Assembly: GCA_945897085.1 (NCBI GenBank)
Contig: CAMDEU010000010.1
Location: 1-39,738 of the forward strand
Direction: 5' to 3'
Length of the DNA stretch: 39,738 bases
Source: Spirosoma fluviale
GTDB lineage: Bacteria; Bacteroidota; Bacteroidia; Cytophagales; Cyclobacteriaceae
Shown: positions 8,700 through 16,718 of the stretch, in pieces
Layout: each line of letters begins with the position of its first letter
Numbering within the stretch: position 1 is the first letter of the stretch
Position numbers and translations under genes: made by a program
The notes under the pieces: model-generated
Told to the model about the DNA's origin: nothing
Seen by the model: only the letters and a program-made list of their open reading frames with translations
Database searches by the model: none

Positions 8700-10229
8700 A
8701 TGCCCATTACCCTCCGATTGATTCTGGGAGACCAGCTCAACAGCCAACACTCCTGGTTTACGACACCAAGCACTTCCGTCACCTACCTCATGCTAGAAAT
8801 GCGGCAGGAAACCGACTATGTGGCCCACCACATTCAAAAAGTGGTTGGCTTTTTTCTATCCATGCGCTCCTTTGCTCAAAAACTGCAAGAGCAAGGTCAT
8901 CAGGTTTTCTACTTGACCTTGGATGATCCCAAAAACCTTCAAGACCTTTCTGCCCAGGTGCATCAACTGGTAAAAAGCGGAGAATACTCCCGATTTGAAT
9001 ACCTACTGCCCGACGAATATAGACTAGATCAACAACTTAAGGCCTGCTGTGGGACGCTTGGCATCCCCTGCGAAGCGGTGGATACGGAGCACTTTTTAAC
9101 TTCTCGGGGTTTTCTGCAGCAACTTTTTGAAGGCAAAAAAACCTACCTAATGGAGACCTTTTACCGTGAAATGAGAAAAAAGTACGCGGTTTTGATGGAT
9201 GGAAAGGAGCCCATAGCTGGACAATGGAACTTCGACGAGGACAACCGGAAGGCACTAAAAGATCGATCCCTACTCAAGAAGCCTCGTGTACACCCCAAGC
9301 AGGTACAGCATATTACCCAGCTGCTAAAGGCTTCTGGAGTGAATTGCATCGGCAGCATTGATCCAAACCACTTTAATTGGCCTACCTCCAGGGAAGAAAG
9401 TTTGGAAGTGCTAAACTATTTTTGCGAAGAGCTACTCTCCAACTTTGGCACCTACCAAGATGCACTAACCACCTGGGATCCCTACCTATTTCACTCCCGC
9501 CTGAGTTTTTCCCTCAACAGCAAGATGCTTTCTCCCCTAGAGGTGATCCAGACCGTCGAGGCCTACTGGCGTGGCCACCAAGAAGAAGTTGGCCTTGCTC
9601 AAGTAGAGGGTTTTATTCGACAAATTTTGGGTTGGAGAGAATACATGCGCGGCATTTACTGGGCCAAAATGCCAGAATTTGCACAACTGAACTACTTTGG
9701 GCACGAACGAAAGCTCCCCAGATGGTTCTGGACAGGAAAAACGAAAATGAATTGCCTTCACCAATCCATCACCCAATCCTTGGATTTGGCTTATGCCCAC
9801 CACATTCAGCGGCTGATGGTAACTGGAAATTTTACCCTACTGGCAGGGATTCACCCCGACGAGGTAGATCAATGGTATCTTGGCATCTACATCGATGCGA
9901 TCGAATGGGTCGAAATCACCAATACGAGAGGGATGAGCCAGTTTGCCGATGGTGGCATCGTCGGCACCAAGCCCTATGTCTCTTCGGCGAACTACATCAA
10001 AAAGCAGGGCAATTACTGCAGCAGCTGCACCTACCAAGCCGAAAAAAAAACAGGGGAGGGTGCCTGCCCCTTCAACAGTCTTTATTGGCACTTTCATGCC
10101 CGCAACCGAGAGTTGCTCGAAAAAAATCCTCGAATTGGGATGGTCTATCGAACCTGGGACAAGATGGGTAACCAGCAGGAATTAGTAGACCAAGCCGAAT
10201 ATTACTTAGAACATCTAGAAGAGCTGTAG
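8700..10229 (+). CDS. FeS-BCP class cryptochrome/(6-4) photolyase (PhrB/CryB family)
   Basis: This is a flavoprotein of the prokaryotic iron-sulfur cryptochrome/photolyase branch; characterised members repair (6-4) photoproducts in DNA with light, others act as photoreceptors. The N-terminal domain starts with LRLILGDQLN, as usual. Four cysteines fall at 352, 440, 443 and 456 (MNCLHQ, NYCSSC, GACPF), the same spacing as the four [4Fe-4S] ligands known for Agrobacterium PhrB (350, 438, 441, 454). The FAD-binding half includes GWREYMRGIYW and MVTGNFTLLAG. Length (509 residues) is that of PhrB. It lies 99 bp after lysA and converges with the TolB-like gene. Whether it is a repair enzyme or a photoreceptor cannot be decided by eye. 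Confidence 0.92.
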   Translation: MPITLRLILGDQLNSQHSWFTTPSTSVTYLMLEMRQETDYVAHHIQKVVGFFLSMRSFAQKLQEQGHQVFYLTLDDPKNLQDLSAQVHQLVKSGEYSRFEYLLPDEYRLDQQLKACCGTLGIPCEAVDTEHFLTSRGFLQQLFEGKKTYLMETFYREMRKKYAVLMDGKEPIAGQWNFDEDNRKALKDRSLLKKPRVHPKQVQHITQLLKASGVNCIGSIDPNHFNWPTSREESLEVLNYFCEELLSNFGTYQDALTTWDPYLFHSRLSFSLNSKMLSPLEVIQTVEAYWRGHQEEVGLAQVEGFIRQILGWREYMRGIYWAKMPEFAQLNYFGHERKLPRWFWTGKTKMNCLHQSITQSLDLAYAHHIQRLMVTGNFTLLAGIHPDEVDQWYLGIYIDAIEWVEITNTRGMSQFADGGIVGTKPYVSSANYIKKQGNYCSSCTYQAEKKTGEGACPFNSLYWHFHARNRELLEKNPRIGMVYRTWDKMGNQQELVDQAEYYLEHLEEL

Positions 10230-10239
10230 GAACTAAAAA

Positions 10240-11337
10240 TCAATCCTCAATCCACTCGGCCACAAATAAGTTGGTGTCCCGTGTGCCGCCATTGTTTCGG
10301 TTAGACGCAAATACCAGATATCTCCCGTCGTTGGAAAATACAGGAAATGCATCAAAAGTGCCGTCGTGAGTGATTCGGGTAAGGCCTGTTCCGTCCAGAT
10401 TGATCATAAAGAGGTTGAAGGGATAGCCGCGCTGCGTTTGGTGGTTGGAGGCAAAAATCAACTTCTTGCCAGACGGGTGAAAGAATGGTGCCCAGTTTGC
10501 TTTGCCCAAATTCGTGATTTTGCGGATATCAGTGCCATCCACATTGGACACATACATTTCCATGTCTGTAGGCTTCACCAGCCCTTCCTTGAGCAGGTCC
10601 TGGTATTCTTGAATCGCTTCTGGTGTTTGTGGACGAGAAGCTCTCCACACCAATTTGCTGCCATCGGGAGAGAAAAATGCACCTCCATCGTAGCCCAAAT
10701 CACTGGTGATCTGCTTTACGTCAGTTCCGTCGATATTCATCGTAAAGAGCTCCAAATCACCGGTTCGCATGGATGTAAACACCATTCTATCTCCTTTTGG
10801 AGAGACGGTAGCTTCCGCATCATAGCCCTCCTCGTTTGTCAATTGGGAAAGTATATTTCCTTTTAGGTCTGCGGTGAAAATATCAAAGCTCGGGTAGATT
10901 GGCCATACATACTTGCCATCTGCCCTCCGCTCAGGCACGGGAGGGCAGGCAGGGTTTACTAGATGAGTAGAGGCATAGACTATTGTTTTATCTCCTGGTA
11001 GGAAATAGGAGCAGGTAGTACGTCCTAATCCTGTGCTTAACCTTACAGGTGTGTTTTTAGATAGATCGTCTTTTTCCCAATCTAGGTAAAACATCTGATC
11101 ACAGGAGTTTCCCCATTTCGCGAAGTCAGACTGAAATACCAGCTTGGAGTCGTCGAAAGACCAATAAGCCTCCGCATTGTTGCCTCCAAAAGTGAGTTGC
11201 TTGATGTTTTTGAGGTACTTCATTTCCTCAGGGTGAAGCAGCACCGAATCTGAAGCGGAACGCTTCTGCTGTGCAAATAAACTAAGAGTACTAAAAATAA
11301 AGGGGAGAATAATTCCCAGTCGGCGTAATGAGTTCAT
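10240..11337 (-). CDS. Exported TolB-like beta-propeller protein (PD40 repeats)
   Basis: This is a 365-residue exported protein built from WD40-like/PD40 propeller blades. A signal peptide is present (about residues 1-22, ending LFAQQ). Repeats of the type F-S-P-D-G-x-x-L/I-V-F-x-S occur at least five times (for example AYWSFDDSKLVFQS, VSPKGDRMVFTS, FSPDGSKLVWRAS, FHPSGKKLIFASN, FSNDGRYLVFASN), each followed by x-N-x-D-G-T-x-x-x-x-I-T. It resembles the propeller part of TolB and of secreted dipeptidyl peptidases, but has no peptidase domain and no TolB N-terminal domain. Its role may be protein or peptide binding in the periplasm. It is divergent from an M28 peptidase gene with which it shares a promoter region. 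Confidence 0.8.
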   Translation of the reverse strand: MNSLRRLGIILPFIFSTLSLFAQQKRSASDSVLLHPEEMKYLKNIKQLTFGGNNAEAYWSFDDSKLVFQSDFAKWGNSCDQMFYLDWEKDDLSKNTPVRLSTGLGRTTCSYFLPGDKTIVYASTHLVNPACPPVPERRADGKYVWPIYPSFDIFTADLKGNILSQLTNEEGYDAEATVSPKGDRMVFTSMRTGDLELFTMNIDGTDVKQITSDLGYDGGAFFSPDGSKLVWRASRPQTPEAIQEYQDLLKEGLVKPTDMEMYVSNVDGTDIRKITNLGKANWAPFFHPSGKKLIFASNHQTQRGYPFNLFMINLDGTGLTRITHDGTFDAFPVFSNDGRYLVFASNRNNGGTRDTNLFVAEWIED

Positions 11338-11367
11338 GTGTAATCTTGACTAGAAAGAAGGTGTCTG

Positions 11368-11391
11368 CAAAGATACTACTTATTATCTTTG
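11368..11391. promoter_or_regulatory. Back-to-back divergent -7 boxes (TolB-like gene / M28 peptidase gene)
   Basis: CAAAGATA (11368-11375) and TATCTTTG (11384-11391) form a perfect 8-bp inverted repeat with an 8-bp spacer. Each half is a perfect TAnnTTTG -7 box of the Bacteroidota housekeeping sigma factor for the gene it faces: predicted starts fall about 25 bp before the TolB-like ATG and about 13 bp before the peptidase ATG. The -33 parts are poor (TTA for the minus promoter at 19 bp, none clear for the plus). Because the boxes are so close, polymerase binding at one would exclude the other. Confidence 0.5.
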
Positions 11392-11409
11392 GCCTAAATA
11401 TTCTGCTCC

Positions 11410-12651
11410 ATGAAACAACATCTTTTGAAATTCATTCCCCTTCTCGTTTTTGGATTACTAATCGGATCCTGTGATGGTCCGCCCAGCGACGAGTCCTTGT
11501 TGACTTCCTTCAAAAAAGACATCGGTTTTCTAGCCGCTGACGAGCGCGGCGGAAGAGCAATTGGTACAGAAGGAGAGCAACAAGCGGCTGAATACCTAGC
11601 CGAAGAGTTTGATAAGCTGGGATTACAGCCCATGGGAACCGATGGTTTTTTCCAAGAGTTTACTGTTTCCAAGCCGAGTAATCCGCACGAAGAGGCGGTA
11701 ATTGGCACAGATGGGGCAGGTATCACCGGTAGAAATGTAATCGCCTATTTGGATAAAAAAGCAAAAAAAACCATTGTGATCGGTGCTCATTTTGATCACT
11801 TGGGCATGGGGGGCCAGGGCTCCCTACATCGAGGAGATTCTGCCATTCACAACGGTGCTGACGACAATGCTTCGGGTACTGCTGCTCTTTTGGCGCTAGC
11901 AAAGATTTTCAAGTACGAAACATTAAAAAGTAACCTTCTTTTTGTTGCCTTTTCTGGCGAAGAAAATGGGCTTTGGGGCTCCAATTATTTTGTTAAAAAC
12001 CCAACCCTAGATCTAAAGACCATCAACTACATGATCAATATGGACATGGTGGGACGACTCAACGAAGAAAAGTCACTAGCTATATATGGAGTAGGTACAA
12101 GCCCAAGTTTTTCAAAGGTTTTAGACCCGATCAATGCGGATAGCCTCAAGCTTGTTCCTTCCGAATCAGGCGTAGGTCCTTCAGATCATACTTCCTTTTA
12201 CCTGCAAGACCTGCCTGTCCTCCACTTCTTCACGGGTCAGCATGCCGACTACCACAAGCCTAGTGACGATGCAGATAAAATCAATTACGAGGGGCTCGTC
12301 CAGGTGGTTCGCTACATTTCACGACTTGTGGCACAGTTAGACACCGAACCAAAGCTCGCCTTCACCAAAACTAAAGACTCAAGCGACTCCCCACGATTCA
12401 CCGTGTCCATGGGAGTGGTACCTGACTACCTGTATAGCGGCAAGGGAATGCGGGTAGATGGCGTCTCGGAAGGCAAGCCAGCACAAGCGGCGGGACTTCA
12501 AAAAGGAGATGTAGTTCTTCAGCTCGGTGATTCTACTATAATTGACATGATGGGCTATATGCGCGCCTTGAGTGTCTTTAAAAAGGGGGACTCCACCCAG
12601 GTTGTCGTAGAGCGTGCCGGACTAAAAATCGCTGCCAAAATAAAGTTTTAG
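11410..12651 (+). CDS. Lipoprotein M28-family zinc peptidase with C-terminal PDZ domain
   Basis: This surface- or periplasm-anchored aminopeptidase has 413 residues. The lipobox LIGSC places the lipidated cysteine at residue 21. The M28 di-zinc site is complete: His127 (GAHFDH), Asp151 (NGADDN), the Glu184/Glu185 pair (SGEENG), Asp212 (MDMVGR) and His282 (ADYHKPSDD). Residues about 320-410 form a PDZ domain (MRVDGVSEGKPAQAAGLQKGDVVLQLGD), often seen in this class and thought to bind substrate or partner peptides. It is divergent from the TolB-like gene. A strong terminator follows. Its natural substrate is unknown. Confidence 0.9.
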   Translation: MKQHLLKFIPLLVFGLLIGSCDGPPSDESLLTSFKKDIGFLAADERGGRAIGTEGEQQAAEYLAEEFDKLGLQPMGTDGFFQEFTVSKPSNPHEEAVIGTDGAGITGRNVIAYLDKKAKKTIVIGAHFDHLGMGGQGSLHRGDSAIHNGADDNASGTAALLALAKIFKYETLKSNLLFVAFSGEENGLWGSNYFVKNPTLDLKTINYMINMDMVGRLNEEKSLAIYGVGTSPSFSKVLDPINADSLKLVPSESGVGPSDHTSFYLQDLPVLHFFTGQHADYHKPSDDADKINYEGLVQVVRYISRLVAQLDTEPKLAFTKTKDSSDSPRFTVSMGVVPDYLYSGKGMRVDGVSEGKPAQAAGLQKGDVVLQLGDSTIIDMMGYMRALSVFKKGDSTQVVVERAGLKIAAKIKF

Positions 12652-12657
12652 GATAAG

Positions 12658-12666
12658 TTATCCACA
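12658..12666 (+). other. Isolated perfect DnaA box
   Basis: TTATCCACA, nine of nine matches to the DnaA-box consensus, lies between the M28 peptidase stop codon and its terminator. It is a single box 16 kb from the candidate origin. Confidence 0.45.
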
Positions 12667-12671
12667 TTTTT

Positions 12672-12706
12672 AAAGCCGTTGGATGATTTCGTCCAACGGC
12701 TTTTTT
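12672..12706 (+). terminator. Strong intrinsic terminator of the M28 peptidase gene
   Basis: A perfect 12-bp stem (12672-12683 with 12692-12703, core AGCCGTTGGA/TCCAACGGCT) with an 8-nt loop is followed by six T. It lies 21 bp after the peptidase stop. Confidence 0.9.
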
Positions 12707-12866
12707 ATTTTTCAATGCCAAATCCGGATGCACAATTTATCTTCTCAATAGCCTGTTTTTTCCGTTTAACACCTTCTAAGCCCCTCATCAAAAAAGAACA
12801 GCAAACACTTGGTATTCTTAGGATTAGGCTTGTAATTGAAAAAATAATTGAAGACCCAAAGCCCCC

Positions 12867-14531
12867 ATGAAATCTAGCAGAAGATCCTTTTTACAGAAAG
12901 TTGGTGTAAGTTCCGCCGCCTTAGCTGCCGCTCCATTTGCCGTAAGCGCTAGCTCCTCTACTACCATAGCCCAAGAAAATGAGGAGGAGCAATACCTTCA
13001 AATTGGGGACGACATTGCAGTAGCGAATACCTCTTTTGGCAAAATAAGAGGCTACCAACTCCACGGCGTATACACCTTTTTGGGTGTCCCCTATGGCGCA
13101 GATACCTCCGGAAAAAACCGTTTCATGCCTCCCCAAAAACCTGGTGCTTGGGAAGGTGTCAAAGACACCATTTGGTGGGGAAATACTGCTCCTCAAATCA
13201 TGGACCGCCGCTATGCCAATGCCCACGCTTCTTTTGCAGATCACTGGAACTACGACGATGTTTCCGAGGATTGCCTCAAGCTAAACCTTTGGACCAATGG
13301 CCTTGCGGATGGTAAAAAAAGACCGGTATTGGTTTGGCTACATGGCGGTGGATTCACGAATGGCAATGGCATTGAACAAGATGGCTATCATGGAGAAAAT
13401 TTTGCCAAAAAAGGAGATGCAGTATTTGTATCCATCAACCACCGGCTCGGCCCCATCGGATTCACAGATCTGTCCGGAGTGGGGGGAGAAAAGTACGCGG
13501 CTTCAGGAAATGTCAGCCAACTGGACATCATCGCGTCCCTGCAATGGGTGCGAGACAATATCGCCAACTTCGGGGGCGACCCAAGCAACGTGACCATCAT
13601 GGGTCAATCCGGCGGTGGCGCCAAAGTTACCTGCACCATGGCCATGCCTGCTTCCAAAGGCCTAGTCCACAAGGGGGTGGCTCTCAGCGGAAGCATGCTC
13701 AAGGCAAATAGCCAAGAGTATAGCCGAAAGCTTGGTAGCTTTGTATTGGAAGCCGCTGGTCTTGGTCCAACAGAAGTAGACAAACTTCAAGACATTCCCT
13801 GGAGAACGTACATTGATATTGCAAATAAAGCGCTGGACCGGATGCGTAAAGAAAATCCGCTACCTGGATTTCGGGGTGGATTTGGTCCTATTGCGGATGG
13901 GGTAAATGTTCCAATGGGAGAATTTTTTAGCGACCCCAAGGACCATTCTTCCTCCATTCCCTTACTTATTTGTACCACCTTTCACGAATGGGGGGCTACG
14001 CGAACAAATGCTGCACTTGAAGCTGCTGGTGAAGCAGAAATCATTGAGGCCATGAAGTCCCGTTTTGCAGATAAGGCGGCGCCGGTTTACCAAGCCTACA
14101 AAAGTAATTTTCCTGGCAAAAAGCCCGCAGAAATCATGACTTTAGCCGCTTCCAACAGACAAGGAGCAGTCGCTTGTGGAAACGCGAAAGCAAAGCAGTC
14201 CGCACCGGTTTACATGGCCTGGTTTGGCTGGGAGCCCAACTTATACAACGGCCGAATGCGTGCGTTCCACTGCATAGACATTTGTTTTTGGTATGACAAC
14301 ACCGATAGAATGTACACGCATACCGGCGGAGGAAAGCGGCCTCAGGCTCTAGCAGATAAAATGTCCGCCTCACTGCTTTCCTTTATGAAAGCCGGAAACC
14401 CGAATGGTGCAGGACTACCTTCCTGGCCCAAATTCAGTGTTGAAAAGGGAGAAACTATGGTACTCAACGATGTTTCAGAAGTTCAAAATGATCCGGATCG
14501 TGCCGCACGTGCGGCACTCCCGAATCCTTAA
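12867..14531 (+). CDS. Tat-exported type B carboxylesterase
   Basis: This serine hydrolase of the carboxylesterase/para-nitrobenzyl esterase family has 554 residues. The N-terminus carries a twin-arginine signal (SRRSFLQK, residues 4-11, then an Ala-rich stretch), so it is probably exported folded through the Tat system. Family signatures are the oxyanion-hole HGGGF (159-163), EDCLKLNLW (134-142) and the nucleophile elbow GQSGGG with Ser248; most relatives have G-E-S-A-G-G, so Gln and Gly replace the usual Glu and Ala. The likely catalytic histidine is in AFHCIDICFWYDN. It is a single-gene unit between two terminators. The ester substrate is unknown. Confidence 0.88.
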   Translation: MKSSRRSFLQKVGVSSAALAAAPFAVSASSSTTIAQENEEEQYLQIGDDIAVANTSFGKIRGYQLHGVYTFLGVPYGADTSGKNRFMPPQKPGAWEGVKDTIWWGNTAPQIMDRRYANAHASFADHWNYDDVSEDCLKLNLWTNGLADGKKRPVLVWLHGGGFTNGNGIEQDGYHGENFAKKGDAVFVSINHRLGPIGFTDLSGVGGEKYAASGNVSQLDIIASLQWVRDNIANFGGDPSNVTIMGQSGGGAKVTCTMAMPASKGLVHKGVALSGSMLKANSQEYSRKLGSFVLEAAGLGPTEVDKLQDIPWRTYIDIANKALDRMRKENPLPGFRGGFGPIADGVNVPMGEFFSDPKDHSSSIPLLICTTFHEWGATRTNAALEAAGEAEIIEAMKSRFADKAAPVYQAYKSNFPGKKPAEIMTLAASNRQGAVACGNAKAKQSAPVYMAWFGWEPNLYNGRMRAFHCIDICFWYDNTDRMYTHTGGGKRPQALADKMSASLLSFMKAGNPNGAGLPSWPKFSVEKGETMVLNDVSEVQNDPDRAARAALPNP

Positions 14532-14537
14532 CTAGCG

Positions 14538-14568
14538 AAAGGCCCCGCACAATACGGGGCCTTTTTTT
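14538..14568 (+). terminator. Intrinsic terminator of the carboxylesterase gene
   Basis: A perfect 10-bp stem AAAGGCCCCG/CGGGGCCTTT (14538-14547 with 14555-14564) with a 7-nt loop is followed by a T-run to 14568, beginning 6 bp after the stop codon. Confidence 0.92.
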
Positions 14569-14649
14569 GTTTTATTTTAAAATTTTTTCTCGTTTCCCCC
14601 TTTTCCAGCATTTGGTTGTAAATTTCGATTCGCTCACCACACAATCGCA

Positions 14650-16305
14650 ATGACACAATTCAACAACTATACGGTTCCTTACCCTCCCGCCCCTGAATAC
14701 TCCAAATCGGTGGCTTACTTTTCCATGGAGTTTGCCGTCCACCAGCCTCTAAAAACCTACAGCGGAGGTCTTGGATTCCTTTCTGGCTCCCATTTGCGTA
14801 GCGCCTATGAATTGAAGCAAAACCTGATCGGCATCGGTATTCTATGGAAATATGGCTATTACGATCAGGTTCGCAACCAAGACCAAACCCTAAAGGCAGA
14901 ATGGTACGAAAAGAATTACAGCTTTTTGGAAGACACGGGAATCAAGTTTACCGTACCCGTACACAACCAGCCTGTATGGGTCAAAGCCTACTACTTAGCT
15001 CCAGAAACCTTCCAGTCGGCTCCTCTTTTTCTACTGAGCACGGATCTTCCCGAAAATGACTACCTCAGTCAAACCATTACTCATCGCCTATACGACTCAG
15101 ATACCGCTGCAAAGATTGCTCAAATGATGCTTTTGGGAATCGGTGGGGCCACCCTGATCGATATCTTGGGCTTTAACCCCTCGGTATACCACCTCAATGA
15201 AGCACATGGGGTAAGCTGTGCCTTTTACCTCCTGAAAAAGTATGGAAAGAAAGAAGAGGTACAAAAGCGGCTAGTCTTCACAACCCACACCCCCGAGGAA
15301 GCAGGAAACGAAAAACACGATTTTTATCTCTGCGATAAAATGAGCTACTTCTATGGACACAGCATCGAAGAAGTTCGACAACTTACCGGCATCGAGGGGG
15401 CCCAATTCAACCACAGTTTAGCGGCCTTACGCTTTTCCCGTGCTGCCAACGGGGTGAGCCAGCTCCACGGAGAGGTGAGCCGTCAAATGTGGGCTGGCTA
15501 TGCTGGAATTCCAACAATTCAATCCATCACCAACGCTCAAAACTGGAAATACTGGTCCGACAAGCAGCTCTACCGTTTTATGGAAGAGGGAGACAACGCT
15601 GGGTTTGATGACAGAAAACGCCACCTCAAAAAGCGGGCTTTTGAGATCATTGCAGATCAAACCGGTAAAATTTTCGATCCAGATGTGCTCACTATTGTTT
15701 GGGCGAGAAGATTTGCTGCCTACAAACGCCCCGATTTGATCACCCGAGATCTTGAGCGATTTGAAGCCTTGGCCAACAATACACAGCTTCCGGTCCAAAT
15801 CATCTGGGCTGGAAAACCCTATCCTATGGACTATGGTGCTATTTCAGTGTTCAATTCATTGGTGCACCTAAGCAAACGCTTCAAGAATGTGGCGGTATGT
15901 GTGGGCTATGAATTAGCGTTAAGCAAGCGTCTCAAGCAAGCTTCAGACCTCTGGCTCAACAATCCCCGAGTACCCAGAGAAGCGTCGGGCACTTCAGGAA
16001 TGACCGCCTCCATGAATGGATCTGTCAATTTCAGTACGGACGATGGATGGATCTGTGAGTTTGCCAAACATGGAGAAAATAGCTTTATCGTACCTCAAGC
16101 TGACTACGAAAACCTTTCCATCGAAGACCAAGACGACCACGATTTGGACCACCTCTATACGATTTTGACTAGCGAGATTCTTCCGCTCTATTACAGCAAC
16201 AAGCGAAAGTGGCGGGATATCGTACAGGCGGGTATGCAAGAAGTCCAAGCCAATTTTGAAAGCAACCGCATGGCGAAGGAATACTACAAGCTGATGTACA
16301 GCTAA
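14650..16305 (+). CDS. Alpha-glucan phosphorylase-like protein lacking the PLP lysine
   Basis: The 551-residue protein clearly belongs to the short alpha-glucan phosphorylase family (GT35), which releases glucose-1-phosphate from glycogen or maltodextrins. Visible motifs are YFSMEFAVHQPLKTYSGGLGFLSG (near 24-47), HLNEAHGVSCAF, TTHTPEEAGNEKHD, WARRFAAYKRPDL and the cofactor segment PREASGTSGMTASMNGSVNFSTDDGW (442-467). In active phosphorylases the residue after GTxxM is the lysine that binds pyridoxal phosphate; here it is Thr452 (codon ACC at 16003-16005). With no lysine at that place it may not be a normal phosphorylase and could be a non-PLP glycosyltransferase or glucan-binding relative. 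No other glycogen gene is nearby. Ends in a terminator shared with the tRNA genes. Confidence 0.85.
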   Translation: MTQFNNYTVPYPPAPEYSKSVAYFSMEFAVHQPLKTYSGGLGFLSGSHLRSAYELKQNLIGIGILWKYGYYDQVRNQDQTLKAEWYEKNYSFLEDTGIKFTVPVHNQPVWVKAYYLAPETFQSAPLFLLSTDLPENDYLSQTITHRLYDSDTAAKIAQMMLLGIGGATLIDILGFNPSVYHLNEAHGVSCAFYLLKKYGKKEEVQKRLVFTTHTPEEAGNEKHDFYLCDKMSYFYGHSIEEVRQLTGIEGAQFNHSLAALRFSRAANGVSQLHGEVSRQMWAGYAGIPTIQSITNAQNWKYWSDKQLYRFMEEGDNAGFDDRKRHLKKRAFEIIADQTGKIFDPDVLTIVWARRFAAYKRPDLITRDLERFEALANNTQLPVQIIWAGKPYPMDYGAISVFNSLVHLSKRFKNVAVCVGYELALSKRLKQASDLWLNNPRVPREASGTSGMTASMNGSVNFSTDDGWICEFAKHGENSFIVPQADYENLSIEDQDDHDLDHLYTILTSEILPLYYSNKRKWRDIVQAGMQEVQANFESNRMAKEYYKLMYS

Positions 16306-16317
16306 GTCTAAAAAATG

Positions 16318-16345
16318 AAAAGCCCCGCATGGTTACGGGGCTTTT
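16318..16345. terminator. Bidirectional terminator between the phosphorylase-like gene and tRNA-Leu
   Basis: A perfect 10-bp stem AAAAGCCCCG/CGGGGCTTTT (16318-16327 with 16336-16345) with an 8-nt loop carries A- and T-runs on both sides. It ends the plus-strand gene and, on the minus strand, begins 1 nt after the tRNA-Leu discriminator base. Confidence 0.92.
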
Positions 16346-16346
16346 G

Positions 16347-16430
16347 TACCAGGAGCGGGAATCGAACCCGCACGGCCATATGGCCACAAGATTTTAAGTC
16401 TTGCGTGTCTACCTATTCCACCATCCCGGC
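16347..16430 (-). tRNA. tRNA-Leu (anticodon UAA)
   Basis: An 84-nt class II tRNA. On the minus strand it begins GCCGGGA and ends TCCTGGT plus discriminator A, giving a closed acceptor stem with two G-U pairs. The anticodon arm is CAAGA-CTTAAAA-TCTTG, anticodon TAA. A long variable arm (GTGGCCATATGGCC region) and the T loop GGTTCGATTCC are present. The CCA end is not encoded. Confidence 0.95.
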
Positions 16431-16480
16431 TTCCTCTACCGATGTAGAGACTTCAGTCAAGTTGCCCCGAACTGAAATGA

Positions 16481-16504
16481 AAAAGCCCTTTCTCAAGGGC
16501 TTTT
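16481..16504 (-). terminator. Terminator directly after tRNA-Gly
   Basis: A perfect 10-bp stem AAAAGCCCTT/AAGGGCTTTT (16481-16490 with 16495-16504) with a TCTC loop. Read on the minus strand it starts 1 nt after the tRNA-Gly discriminator and ends in a T-run. It separates tRNA-Gly from tRNA-Leu, so tRNA-Leu probably has its own promoter in 16431-16480 (a TTGACT motif is there, but no clear -7 box) or relies on read-through. Confidence 0.85.
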
Positions 16505-16505
16505 G

Positions 16506-16578
<73 letters not shown>

Positions 16579-16588
16579 ATTGTGGTTG

Positions 16589-16618
16589 CAAATGTAAGCC
16601 CTCAAAATATTTTTACAA
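16589..16618 (-). promoter_or_regulatory. Bacteroidota-type promoter of tRNA-Gly
   Basis: On the minus strand, TTG (16618-16616), a 19-nt spacer, then TACATTTG (16596-16589) exactly match the TTG-N19-TAnnTTTG pattern of the Bacteroidota primary sigma factor. The predicted start, about 6 nt further, falls only a few bases before the tRNA 5' end at 16578. Confidence 0.75.
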
Positions 16619-16718
16619 GGCAATTGATAACATTTTTTTCGCAGACTAGGAATTTCTTCCCTCATTTTTCCAATAAAACGCGGCTTTTTCGCTACCCCTT
16701 TTCTGGACTAACACCATC

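Noticed and set aside
9377-10171. A 264-codon plus-strand frame inside the photolyase gene
   Set aside because: It is a shifted-frame shadow of a complete, motif-bearing photolyase reading frame; the composition (many Arg, Cys, His and Pro) is typical of out-of-frame translation.
12679-12870. A 63-codon plus-strand frame ending at the carboxylesterase start
   Set aside because: It begins inside the terminator hairpin of the M28 peptidase gene and has no protein-like features.
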